A DNA stretch of 64,000 nt from Nosocomiicoccus massiliensis (GTDB lineage: Bacteria > Bacillota > Bacilli > Staphylococcales > Salinicoccaceae): contig NZ_CP136964.1 in assembly GCF_002871345.2 (NCBI RefSeq), forward strand, positions 434,001 to 498,000. The letters run 5' to 3'. The first letter of the stretch is position 1. The number at the start of each line of letters is the position of its first letter. The notes under the pieces are model-generated. The model was not told where the DNA came from, did no database searches, and worked only from the letters and a program-made list of their open reading frames with translations. Positions 1 through 7,676 of this stretch are shown here, piece after piece. The position numbers and the translations under genes are program-made.

Positions 1-333
1 CGTTAAAAATGATGTCTCTGTTGAAAATATAGTAGACGTCGTACCGACAACGCTAGAAAGTTTTTGTGCTTCAGCATCGCTTTGGTCACTCGATAGTTTT
101 AAACTCGAATATGTACTAACAACTACGAGTTGCTCTAGTAGTGAACGATACGCATCAATTGCATCGACTGCAGTGTCAACGTCATTTAAGTTGCCTTCAA
201 ACTTTGAATTAAATGCTTGAATTTCTTCTTTTAAAGCAACACATTTCTCTTTTGCTTCTTCGTCATTTTTACATAAATCCGTTAAGTTCCATGTGTAGTT
301 CACATCTACTTCGCTTCTTAAAGGTAATGCCAT
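1..333 (-). CDS. pepF: Oligoendopeptidase F, N-terminal part (runs off the window)
   Basis: The first 111 codons of a leftward gene are present; the rest lies beyond base 1. The start ATG at 333 follows a good ribosome binding site (AAAGGAAG). The protein begins MALPLRSEVDVNYTWNL, then a helical stretch typical of the N-terminal lobe of M3-family oligoendopeptidases, in which a short LPxRSEV..YTWxL motif opens the protein. The HExxH zinc site is not in the window. PepF is a cytoplasmic zinc metallopeptidase that degrades short peptides. Family assignment rests only on this N-terminal resemblance. It is divergent from the rarD remnant. Confidence 0.8.
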   Translation of the reverse strand, partial: MALPLRSEVDVNYTWNLTDLCKNDEEAKEKCVALKEEIQAFNSKFEGNLNDVDTAVDAIDAYRSLLEQLVVVSTYSSLKLSSDQSDAEAQKLSSVVGTTSTIFSTETSFLT

Positions 334-516
334 ATATTTTATCTTCCTTTCGGTTTTCGAATTATATTCTTATTATACATTGTATTTCTAAAAAATACAG
401 AAAATTTAATCTTCTATCATATTGCTTATTCATATTGTTTATATTAAAATTAAGTTCATGCAATTGAACATATAAATATTATATAAATAAAGCGAAAAAG
501 CTTTGCTATTTGTTGG

Positions 517-544
517 CCCTTTATATACCTATATAAGGGGTTTT
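517..544 (+). terminator. Terminator-like hairpin in the leader of the rarD remnant
   Basis: CCCTTTATATA and TATATAAGGG pair with a one-base bulge and are followed by TTTT. It lies between two divergent genes, so it cannot end either one; it sits about 35 bases before the rarD start and could be an attenuator or the end of a short RNA. A second short AAAGC/GCTTT hairpin precedes it at about 490-506. Confidence 0.35.
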
Positions 545-736
545 AAAATGTACAAATTTAATAATGGATGGTGAAGTGAATGACTGAAAGACATGGCATT
601 TTAACTGCGATTTTAGCATATACATTATGGGGGTTAACGCCTTTATATTGGGCATTATTAGAAGATATTCATCCAATTGAAGTCGTTTTAGTTCGAACGA
701 TTATGTCGTTTTTATTTATGATTTTAATCATACCAA

Positions 737-750
737 TTTTTAATCATACG
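737..750 (+). repeat. Left target-site duplication of the IS30-family element
   Basis: TTTTTAATCATACG is repeated exactly at 2136-2149. Removing the element plus one copy restores the rarD reading frame, so this is the target duplication. Fourteen bases is longer than the 2-3 bp usual for IS30-family members. Confidence 0.85.
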
Positions 751-2135
751 GGAAGATTTTATAATCAACCTAGCCACTTAAAATAAAAAAAGCCATGTGA
801 ATTTCATGTTATATTGAATGTACCACCAACCAATATAAGGAGAATTCACATGACCCATGTAGATAATAACACAGAATCACGCAAATCTAAACACCTTACA
901 TACGGTGAAATGAAGAAAATTGAAGCGTATAAAGCACTTGATTTATCCAATCGAAAGATTGCGTCTTTGCTTGGACGTAGTCCACAAACCATCAATAATG
1001 CCATCAATACAGCGTCTGTCACGCAGAAAAGCCAACAGAAACAGAATGGCAAGACGTATACCTACTATAAAAAGGTCTACTCCGCAGAGCTGCATCATGA
1101 CATTTATCTGCGAAATCGTGCGAACTGTGGCCGCCGTCCCAAATGGGTGGAAACGGAGCGATTCACTGAATGGGCGGATCGAAAAATGCTTGAAGACAAA
1201 TGGTCTCCAGATACAGTGGTTAATAAAGCCATGGACCTGTTTGATCCGGCGATCATTCCAAGTACTTCAACCCTCTACAATTGGATCGACAGTGGCATCA
1301 TGCGCACCAAGAATATCGACTTACTCGAAAAGGTTGGACGGAAACCGCGGTCTACCAAAGGTCGAGTGCGACGAAATGTAAAAGTTTTGGGTACCTCAAT
1401 CGAAGAACGGCCAAAATCCGTAGAGAATCGCCAAGAATTTGGTCATTGGGAAATTGATACCGTCATTGGAAAAATTGATGCCGATGAACCTGTTCTATTG
1501 ACGCTCGTAGAGCGAAAGACACGCTTTGAGAAAATTTTCAAAATTGCGGGTCAGAGAGCTGATGCGGTAGACCAAACTCTGCAGAGCTTTATACAGTCCT
1601 TAAAAGGATTGGACAGTCAGATTTTTAAAACAGTCACTTCGGATAACGGAAGTGAGTTCGCCAACCTATCCCATCTGTCTGAAGAAACCGATGTGTATTT
1701 TTGCCATCCTTTTGCTTCTTTTGAACGTGGAACGAGTGAGAATCAACATAAGATTATCCGGCGTTTCTTGCCGAAACATCAGTCTCTTAAAGAAGTAAGC
1801 GACCGCCAGGTCCAGCGGATTCAACAATGGATGAACGATTATCCAAGAAGAATTCTGGACTATAAAACACCCCACCAGGCTTTTGTGCAAGAGTTGAAGC
1901 AATTGGATTTAGAACTGGCTGCTTAATCTTTTGCTTGACCTGGGGCCCTTATGGGCATGACTTGCCCTGTGTGTTGTTTGAAGTTGAACGCAAACATCCA
2001 CCACACATCCCGCTTTGCGGATATCTTGCCCATACCCACGTCAAGCAAAAGACTGTAAGAAAGCGTACAATATAACTTTGTGAAATTTACTGAAATAACT
2101 ATTTTCAAGTGGCTAACTTAAACTTGAAATTTAAG
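751..2135 (+). mobile_element. IS30-family insertion sequence, 1385 bp, apparently intact
   Basis: The element is bounded by 14-bp direct repeats (TTTTTAATCATACG). Its ends form an imperfect inverted repeat: TAGCCACTT lies exactly 20 bases inside each end (771-779, and its complement at 2107-2115), and about 18 of the outer 29 positions match. It carries a single transposase gene followed by about 200 non-coding bases. Its GC content is visibly higher than that of the flanking genes, which points to transfer from another Gram-positive host. Insertion is in the middle of a transporter gene whose two halves are otherwise undecayed, so it is recent. Confidence 0.9.
850..1926 (+). CDS. IS30-family transposase
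   Basis: This 358-residue protein is the DDE transposase of the element. The ATG at 850 follows AAGGAG at a 7-8 base spacing; an upstream in-frame extension to 814 lacks a ribosome site. The N-terminus (SKHLTYGEMKKIEAYKAL, then NRKIASLLGRSPQTINNAI) is the helix-turn-helix region that binds the ends. The catalytic core shows the three expected acidic residues in GHWEIDTVIG, VTSDNGSEFA and ERGTSENQHK. Length and motif order are normal for IS30, with no frameshift or internal stop, so the element is potentially active. Confidence 0.95.
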   Translation: MTHVDNNTESRKSKHLTYGEMKKIEAYKALDLSNRKIASLLGRSPQTINNAINTASVTQKSQQKQNGKTYTYYKKVYSAELHHDIYLRNRANCGRRPKWVETERFTEWADRKMLEDKWSPDTVVNKAMDLFDPAIIPSTSTLYNWIDSGIMRTKNIDLLEKVGRKPRSTKGRVRRNVKVLGTSIEERPKSVENRQEFGHWEIDTVIGKIDADEPVLLTLVERKTRFEKIFKIAGQRADAVDQTLQSFIQSLKGLDSQIFKTVTSDNGSEFANLSHLSEETDVYFCHPFASFERGTSENQHKIIRRFLPKHQSLKEVSDRQVQRIQQWMNDYPRRILDYKTPHQAFVQELKQLDLELAA

Positions 2136-2149
2136 TTTTTAATCATACG
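2136..2149 (+). repeat. Right target-site duplication of the IS30-family element
   Basis: Exact second copy of TTTTTAATCATACG; the rarD frame continues directly after it with TCT CAA TTT. Confidence 0.85.
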
Positions 2150-2938
2150 TCTCAATTTAAGAAGGATTTAAAATATTTAAAAGAAAATAAAAGTAAGATT
2201 TTTACGGTAATACTTGCTGGCTTTGTTATTTCAATAAACTGGGGTATGTACGTATACGGAGTAAATTCTGGCCACGCAGTTGAAGTGAGTATCGGATTTT
2301 ACTTAACACCGTTAATTACGATAATATTAGCATTTTTATTTTTAAGAGATCGTTATAAGTTAGTAGAGTGGGTAGCCATTGGAATTACAGTGATTGGCAT
2401 TATGTATATGATCATAAAACTCGGTACTGTACCATATATTGCGTTTATTATTGGATTATCATTTTCATTTTATAGTTTAATTAAATCATCATTAAGTATA
2501 CACGCACTTAGCAGTATTACGCTAGAAACACTAGCATTATTACCATTTGCAATTGCCGGCTTAATCTATATGCATGTGAATTACGGCTTAACAATAGGTA
2601 TGAACCCGTCAACGTACTGGTTACTATTATCAGGAGCTGTGACAAGCGTGCCACTCGTATTATTCAGTGCGAGTGCAAAACAAGTGCCGTTATCATTAAT
2701 GGCATTTTTACTCTATATCGATCCAACGCTAATATTTATTCTAGGTATATTTATATTTAAAGAACCTTTTAGTATGGACGAATTTATCGGGTTCATATTT
2801 ATATGGATTGCGATGATACTGTACATTTACACGAAATACAATGAAGGTAAAATCGCACAACGTGCATATGATTCTGGTCAATATAAGCGTCGAAAAGAAG
2901 AACTATATGACTAACATGAGATATGTATCATATCATTT

Positions 2939-2982
2939 AAAAGATGAAGAGCTTCGGAAGCTCGAGGTTTTTCATCTTTTTT
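2939..2982 (+). terminator. Rho-independent terminator after the rarD remnant
   Basis: AAAAGATGAA pairs with TTCATCTTTT, enclosing a second stem GAGCTTCGGAAGCTC, and is followed by a T-run. Confidence 0.75.
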
Positions 2983-3039
2983 ATTGTTTAATATCGTAGT
3001 AAATGTCAGTAGTATTATTAATTTTACACAAATTGAAAT

Positions 3040-3200
3040 TGTGTAAACGACTGAGTTATTATGTGAACAATTAGATGATTTGCGTTAACGAAAAGATAAC
3101 TGTGTTTACACAAAAGAGCATTATATAAAATTAAATAATTTATATGAACGATAAAGCAATTTGCATAAACGAATTTTCGATACGTTAACGTAAAAAGGAT
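3040..3200. repeat. Degenerate tandem repeat with a 20-21 bp period
   Basis: Units beginning TGTGTAAACGA (3040), TATGTGAACAA (3060), TGCGTTAACGA (3081), TGTGTTTACAC (3101), a weak unit at 3121, TATATGAACGA (3141), TGCATAAACGA (3162) and TACGTTAACGT (3181) recur every 19-21 bases, which is two helical turns. An inverted copy (TTTTACACAA, 3022 onward) precedes them. The stretch 2983-3270 between two terminators has no plausible gene. No function is known to me. Confidence 0.55.
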
Positions 3201-3270
3201 AGTGAGTACTTGTTCGTATCCTACAATACATATAACTTCCTATAATATATGTTATGTAAACTTTATATGT

Positions 3271-3316
3271 AAAAACAAATACGTATCCAAATATAGCTTA
3301 TATAAGGATACGTATT
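3271..3316 (-). terminator. trpB terminator
   Basis: On the minus strand AATACGTATCC pairs with GGATACGTATT across a 17-base loop, then TGTTTTT follows. Confidence 0.7.
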
Positions 3317-3323
3317 GTCGTGT

Positions 3324-4517
3324 TCATTGATTTAAGTATTCCATGACTTGGTCCATATCTTTATCGCCGCGTCCGGATATTGTTACGACGAGTATTTCGT
3401 CTTGATTCATCGTTGGTGCTAGTTTTAATGCATGTGCGACGGCATGTGAGCTTTCTAAAGCAGGAATAATTCCTTCTGTTTTAGATAGTACTTGGAGTGC
3501 GTTTAATGCTTCTTCATCTGTTGCGTATTCGTATGAAACACGTCCAATGTCATGATAATAACAATGTTCAGGTCCAGCTCCTGGATAATCTAATCCAGCG
3601 GATATACTGTATGCATCATCATCAGTTAAATACATTTTAGTACCATGTAATATATTTACTTTTCCTTTATTTATGGCCATTGAGTGTTGATTCGTTTCAA
3701 ATCCCTTACCAGCAGCTTCTACACCATATAATTTTACCGTTTCATCTAGGATAAATGGATGCATCGTACCAATTGCGTTTGATCCGCCACCGATACATGC
3801 AACAATCGCATTTGGTAGTCGGTTTTCTTTTTCTAATATTTGAGTTTTAATTTCACGACCGATAACGCTTTGGAAGTCTCTGACAATTGTTGGGAATGGA
3901 TCTGGACCTAATGCACTTCCGAGTAAGTAATGTGTGTCATCGACGTTTTTTACGTAATATTCAAGTGCAGCGTCTACTGCTTCAGTTAACGTACGATTCC
4001 CCTCTTCAACAGCGACAACTTTTGCACCAAGAAGTTCCATTCTAAAGACGTTTAATCGTTGTCTACGCATATCTTCAGCACCCATAAAGATTACGATTTC
4101 CATATCGAACATCGCTGCGACAGTTGCACTTGCAACTCCGTGTTGTCCAGCACCTGTTTCAGCAACGAGTCGTTTTTTACCCATTCGTTGTGCAATTAAC
4201 GCTTGCCCAATCGCATTGTTAATTTTATGAGCACCTGTATGGTTTAAGTCTTCACGCTTTAAATAAATTTTAGCGCCGCCAAGTGTTCTCGTTAAATTTT
4301 CAGCGTATGTCAGTGGTGTTTCACGACTTGAGTATTCTTTTAAATAATAATTAAATTCCTCTTGGAATGATTCATCATGTTTTAATTCGTTGTACACTTC
4401 TTTTAATTCTGTCATAGCCGCTTTTAATTCTTCAGGTACAAATGCACCGCCATATTCTCCAAAAAATCCATTGTTATCTGCTTCAGTTTGAATTTTATTT
4501 ATTGTGTTAATATTCAT
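3324..4517 (-). CDS. trpB: Tryptophan synthase beta chain (orphan)
   Basis: This 397-residue protein joins indole to L-serine to give L-tryptophan, using pyridoxal phosphate. The PLP lysine lies in [10 protein letters not shown] (K98), the phosphate-binding loop is GGGSNAIG, and the catalytic glutamate is in [10 protein letters not shown]; length is normal for the TrpB1 class. The start at 4517 is fixed by AAGGAGA; an upstream in-frame extension overlaps the leader and has no ribosome site. It has no trpA or other trp gene on either side, so here it may act by salvaging free indole, or trpA is elsewhere. Expression is controlled by a Trp T-box leader directly upstream. Confidence 0.95.
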   Translation of the reverse strand: MNINTINKIQTEADNNGFFGEYGGAFVPEELKAAMTELKEVYNELKHDESFQEEFNYYLKEYSSRETPLTYAENLTRTLGGAKIYLKREDLNHTGAHKINNAIGQALIAQRMGKKRLVAETGAGQHGVASATVAAMFDMEIVIFMGAEDMRRQRLNVFRMELLGAKVVAVEEGNRTLTEAVDAALEYYVKNVDDTHYLLGSALGPDPFPTIVRDFQSVIGREIKTQILEKENRLPNAIVACIGGGSNAIGTMHPFILDETVKLYGVEAAGKGFETNQHSMAINKGKVNILHGTKMYLTDDDAYSISAGLDYPGAGPEHCYYHDIGRVSYEYATDEEALNALQVLSKTEGIIPALESSHAVAHALKLAPTMNQDEILVVTISGRGDKDMDQVMEYLNQ

Positions 4518-4631
4518 TATTATAATCTCCTTATTTTTAATATTATTTAGATTTATCACGATGACGCCATCGCTTAAATTTAAACTCACAATAATTATTT
4601 AATAACACTGTCATCACTCTCCTTATAAAAA

Positions 4632-4930
4632 AACGCGCAATTTGAATCCTAAAAAAGGACGCAAAATGCGCGGTGCCACCTATATTAACAGTAAAACTGT
4701 TCACTCATTCAATCAAAAAAGCACCACGTAATAATATTCGTAAGGACGATATTATTTCGCGGTGCCACCTTAATTGCTTTTCTTATCAATATTTAGTTAA
4801 ACATTATTCGCCCAATTCAAAATAGCATTGTACATGTTCGCATCTACCACATGTTTTCTGACTGCTACAACAACTACTTTTACTTTTACGAATAAGTAAT
4901 TATTATATTAAACGCTCTATTTTAAATTGT
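4632..4930 (-). promoter_or_regulatory. Tryptophan T-box leader with two successive antiterminator/terminator modules
   Basis: On the minus strand a Stem I region (about 4810-4930, with AGTA and an ACATGT/ACATGT hairpin) carries TGG in the sequence AATTGGGCG (4812-4814), a plausible Trp specifier. A first T-box AAGGTGGCACCGCG (4759-4772) is followed by a terminator stem GCACCGCG/CGTGGTGC with six Ts. Only about 34 bases later comes a second T-box, TAGGTGGCACCGCG (about 4668-4681), with its own terminator CGCGCAATTT-type stem and seven Ts. There is no room for a second Stem I, so one sensor appears to feed two terminators. Uncharged tRNA-Trp would allow trpB transcription. Confidence 0.85.
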
Positions 4931-5007
4931 CAATAATTTTTCATCTTTTTATATTTATAAGACAAAATGTAAAAAGTATAGTATACTTCGGTTGTAATCA
5001 AATATTA

Positions 5008-5155
5008 AGCACATGGGGAGCTTCGGCTGAGAAAGATAAGACCTGACCCACAACCTGATCTAGGTAATGCTAGCGTAGGTGTTGTGTATATGCATGCTTA
5101 TTTTGCATGTGTTTATTTCACAAGCCTCCTCTAACGGAGCTTTTTTTGTGCAAAT
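5008..5155 (+). promoter_or_regulatory. TPP (thi-box) riboswitch with terminator
   Basis: The aptamer (about 5008-5101) contains the diagnostic GGGGAGC..GGCTGAGA, GACCC and ACCTGATCT..AATGCTAGCG elements. A terminator, AGCCTCC-loop-GGAGCT plus seven Ts, follows at 5126-5152. Thiamine pyrophosphate binding would favour termination and repress tenA-thiW. Confidence 0.93.
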
Positions 5156-5172
5156 AAAAGGAGAATTATTTT

Positions 5173-5844
5173 ATGAAGTTTAGTGAGAAAGCTCGCGAAT
5201 TATCAAAGAAATTCTGGGATGGTAGCCACACGCATCCGTTCGTAACAGGGTTAGCTGACGGTACGTTAAGCGATGAATCATTTAGATATTATCTAATACA
5301 AGATGGCTATTACTTAATCCACTTCTCTCGCCTATTTGGTGAAATTGCAGATCGCGCAGAAGATAAAGAAATTAAAGATATTATGACGCGTAACAGAGAA
5401 GATTTAGAAGCAGGAGAAATCGCTGTTCGTGAAGATTTCTTTAAAGATCAAAATATTTCGGATGAAGAATTTGACAACACAGAAGTTGCGCCGACAGCTG
5501 ATCACTACATCGCTCATATGTATAGACAAATTGTAGAGTCTGAAGACTACATTGGCGTTGCGGTTGCGGGGATGTTACCTTGCCCTTGGTTATACCAAGA
5601 TATCGGTGCTGAATTAGTGAAACATAAGTCTCCAGTACCGATCTACCAAAGCTGGATCGATACGTACGTGACAGACGAGTTCAACAACTTAACAGAAAGA
5701 CATATCGATCTTTGCGACAAATTATACGATAAAGCAAACGACGACCAAAAAGAAAGAATGTTAAACGCATTTTATATGAGTGTCAGATTCGAGTACTTAT
5801 TCTTTGATATGTCATATAAACAAGAAGAATGGGTGCAACTTTAA
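5173..5844 (+). CDS. tenA: Thiaminase II / aminopyrimidine aminohydrolase
   Basis: This 223-residue cytoplasmic enzyme hydrolyses aminopyrimidine products of thiamine breakdown to the pyrimidine HMP for salvage. D44 (in LIQDGYY), C137 (in MLPCPWLYQ) and E207 (in VRFEYLF) match the family's substrate-binding aspartate, catalytic cysteine and C-terminal glutamate. Length is normal. The ATG follows AAGGAGAATTATTTT. It lies directly behind the TPP riboswitch and abuts thiW, so the operon is a thiamine salvage unit. No other thi genes are in the window. Confidence 0.95.
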   Translation: MKFSEKARELSKKFWDGSHTHPFVTGLADGTLSDESFRYYLIQDGYYLIHFSRLFGEIADRAEDKEIKDIMTRNREDLEAGEIAVREDFFKDQNISDEEFDNTEVAPTADHYIAHMYRQIVESEDYIGVAVAGMLPCPWLYQDIGAELVKHKSPVPIYQSWIDTYVTDEFNNLTERHIDLCDKLYDKANDDQKERMLNAFYMSVRFEYLFFDMSYKQEEWVQL

Positions 5845-6357
5845 TTGTCGACAAAGAAACTGACAATCATTTCAATATGTATAGCATTAAACACTGTATT
5901 ATCTTCAGTGATTAGAATCGAAGGTATGGCACCTATGTCAACAGTATTTAACATTATATTTGCCACATTTGGTACATTTTATGTCACTCTAATCGCACTC
6001 GTCACAGCAATTTTAAGAATGTTTATCTTTAACATTCCGCCACTTGCTATAACAGGCGCTTTATTTGGTGCGATTTTAGCCGGATTATGTTACAAATTCA
6101 CAAAATCCATATTTGGAGCATGGTTCGGGGAATTCGTTGGAACAGGAATCATCGGATCGATTGTATCCGTACCTATTATGCAATTCTTTATGGACCTAGA
6201 CTCAAATGCAGTTTGGTTCTTATATACGCCGAGATTCGTCGGCGCGACAATCATTGGTGGAATTATCGCAGTACTGATCTACTCTAGACTTAAACACTCA
6301 AGAGTATTTAAGGACATACAAAATTTATTCGATAAAGAATCAACCACATCGAAATGA
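5845..6357 (+). CDS. thiW: ThiW-type S component of an ECF transporter
   Basis: This 170-residue membrane protein starts with TTG immediately after the tenA stop, with GGGTG inside tenA as ribosome site. It has about five hydrophobic segments and the small-integral-membrane layout of ECF substrate-binding components; the sequence MAPMSTVFNIIFATFGTFYVTL and the following segments resemble ThiW, the proposed importer of the thiazole precursor of thiamine. Such components work with a shared EcfA1A2T module encoded elsewhere. Pairing with tenA under a TPP riboswitch supports a thiamine-precursor substrate; the exact substrate is inferred. Confidence 0.85.
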   Translation: MSTKKLTIISICIALNTVLSSVIRIEGMAPMSTVFNIIFATFGTFYVTLIALVTAILRMFIFNIPPLAITGALFGAILAGLCYKFTKSIFGAWFGEFVGTGIIGSIVSVPIMQFFMDLDSNAVWFLYTPRFVGATIIGGIIAVLIYSRLKHSRVFKDIQNLFDKESTTSK

Positions 6358-6362
6358 ATATA

Positions 6363-6410
6363 AAAGAGAAGCACATCAGATTATTATTAACATCTGTGCT
6401 TCTCTTTTTC
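6363..6410. terminator. Bidirectional terminator between thiW and the third FemABX gene
   Basis: AGAGAAGCACA and TGTGCTTCTCT pair around a loop with A-run on one side and TTTTT on the other, serving convergent genes. Confidence 0.85.
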
Positions 6411-6411
6411 A

Positions 6412-7659
6412 TTATTTTCTAACTTTATCGATTAATTTTTGAGCATTTAAAACGATCGGTTTAAATACTTTTGTAAATGTACCAGGTAGTTCTTCGATAT
6501 AAGCATTGTAACCTTGTTTAAACTTAAATACACCGTAATCACTTGCGCCTTCATGGAAATTTCCTGTGATTCCGAACATATTAAAGCGCTCAAGTCCGAG
6601 TTCTTTTGCTTTTTTGATCATTTCCCACGTCACAAAGTTCGTGCCTAGATACTGTGAGTGCTCTGGATAACTACCACTATATAGATATACCATCTCATTA
6701 TTATTGTAGTAATACATACCGACAGATAAATCGATTAAACCACCATATTTATCACGATGTGTGATTGCTTCATTTAATCGTTTTTCTCTACTTTTCACTA
6801 GGTTTTTCTTTTCATTTAAGCGGCGTTTTTCACCATTTGATTTATTCTCTTTATTTTCTAATGCTTCAATTTCTTGAGATAATTCATCAAACTCTTTCTC
6901 TAGAGACTCTATATATTCGTTTAAATCAATTTGAGACATGACGATATATGATTTATCTTTTAAATTTCTCAACTGTGCTTTTATACGATGTTCTGGGATT
7001 GGATTGAATTGTAATCGTTCTTCAGTATCTTTATAGATTTCAATGAATCTATCATACTCTGATTCATCTAAATATTTTAGTTTCAGAGGGAGTTTTTCAC
7101 ACTGTCTCGTATTATATCGTGTAGACGAGCTCATATTTTTTAAAATATCTTTTAAACTACCACTGATATCTACTACAGATTGGAATCGTATATTTTCTTC
7201 AAAGATCATTTGTCTTGTAAAACCGTGATGTTTAAATCCATTTCTTTCAAAAAGATGAATGACTTCATGATTATTTCGCTCATCGTTTTCTATGACATTT
7301 CCTTCAGAATCTCTCACTTGATATATCATATAAGGTGAAAATGTTAGACTTGCTGCGCCTTTTTCTTTTGCAAATGAACTGATTTCTTGAATAAAATATT
7401 CTAGCTTATCGTTAGTATAATCGAGAATTAAAGGTCCAGAATGTGTAGTCATCGCTTTAAAGAATCTGACAAGCGGATATTCACTCAGCATTGATACCCC
7501 AATTACATTATCCATGTCATCTATTAAACCTAATAGGTAGACGGTTGTGTTATTTTTCATGTAGTCATAATATAGTTCATCGTGCATAAAATGATACATA
7601 TCTTTATATGTTTTCATAAACGTATAAAATTGTTGTTCTGAAATCTCTTCAACTTTCAT
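6412..7659 (-). CDS. FemABX-family peptidoglycan bridge transferase, third paralog
   Basis: This 415-residue protein follows femB by 17 bases and is clearly of the FemABX family: two GNAT-like subdomains (about 1-150 and 151-400) split by a charged coiled-coil arm at roughly 245-310 (EKEFDELSQEIEALENKENK), and the C-terminal FNMFGITGNF..YGVFKFKQGYNAYIEELPG motif. It differs from FemA and FemB at many positions, for example SSSTRYNTRQ where they have the LRKRNIKKA motif, so acceptor or donor use may differ. FemABX proteins add amino acids from aminoacyl-tRNA to the lysine side chain of lipid II. A third residue (such as alanine) in the bridge, or a resistance-type homolog (like FmhA/Lif), are possible roles. 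The start ATG at 7659 is the only one near the beginning of the conserved region. Confidence 0.85.
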   Translation of the reverse strand: MKVEEISEQQFYTFMKTYKDMYHFMHDELYYDYMKNNTTVYLLGLIDDMDNVIGVSMLSEYPLVRFFKAMTTHSGPLILDYTNDKLEYFIQEISSFAKEKGAASLTFSPYMIYQVRDSEGNVIENDERNNHEVIHLFERNGFKHHGFTRQMIFEENIRFQSVVDISGSLKDILKNMSSSTRYNTRQCEKLPLKLKYLDESEYDRFIEIYKDTEERLQFNPIPEHRIKAQLRNLKDKSYIVMSQIDLNEYIESLEKEFDELSQEIEALENKENKSNGEKRRLNEKKNLVKSREKRLNEAITHRDKYGGLIDLSVGMYYYNNNEMVYLYSGSYPEHSQYLGTNFVTWEMIKKAKELGLERFNMFGITGNFHEGASDYGVFKFKQGYNAYIEELPGTFTKVFKPIVLNAQKLIDKVRK

Positions 7660-7676
7660 TTACAATGCATCCTTTA

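Larger units (their letters stand above)
580..2914 (+). pseudogene. rarD: RarD-type EamA/DMT permease gene interrupted by an IS30-family element
   Basis: The 5' part (580-750) encodes MTERHGILTAILAYTLWGLT and runs in frame to IPIFNHT. The 3' part resumes at 2150 in the same frame once the insertion and one copy of a 14-bp repeat (737-750 and 2136-2149) are removed, giving SQFKKDLKYLKENK and on to a stop at 2914. The rebuilt protein is about 311 residues, normal for RarD, with about ten membrane segments. RarD proteins are predicted drug/metabolite-type transporters of unknown substrate (named for chloramphenicol sensitivity). The start follows GGATGGTGAAG. As it stands the 5' half ends at a stop at 786 inside the element, and the 3' half has an ATG at 2246 without a convincing ribosome site, so the gene is probably dead, although precise excision would restore it. 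Confidence 0.85.

Noticed and set aside
2246..2914. Independent EamA-type transporter gene
   Set aside because: It is the 3' part of the interrupted rarD frame, which continues upstream of 2246 to the element junction; no ribosome site fits its ATG.
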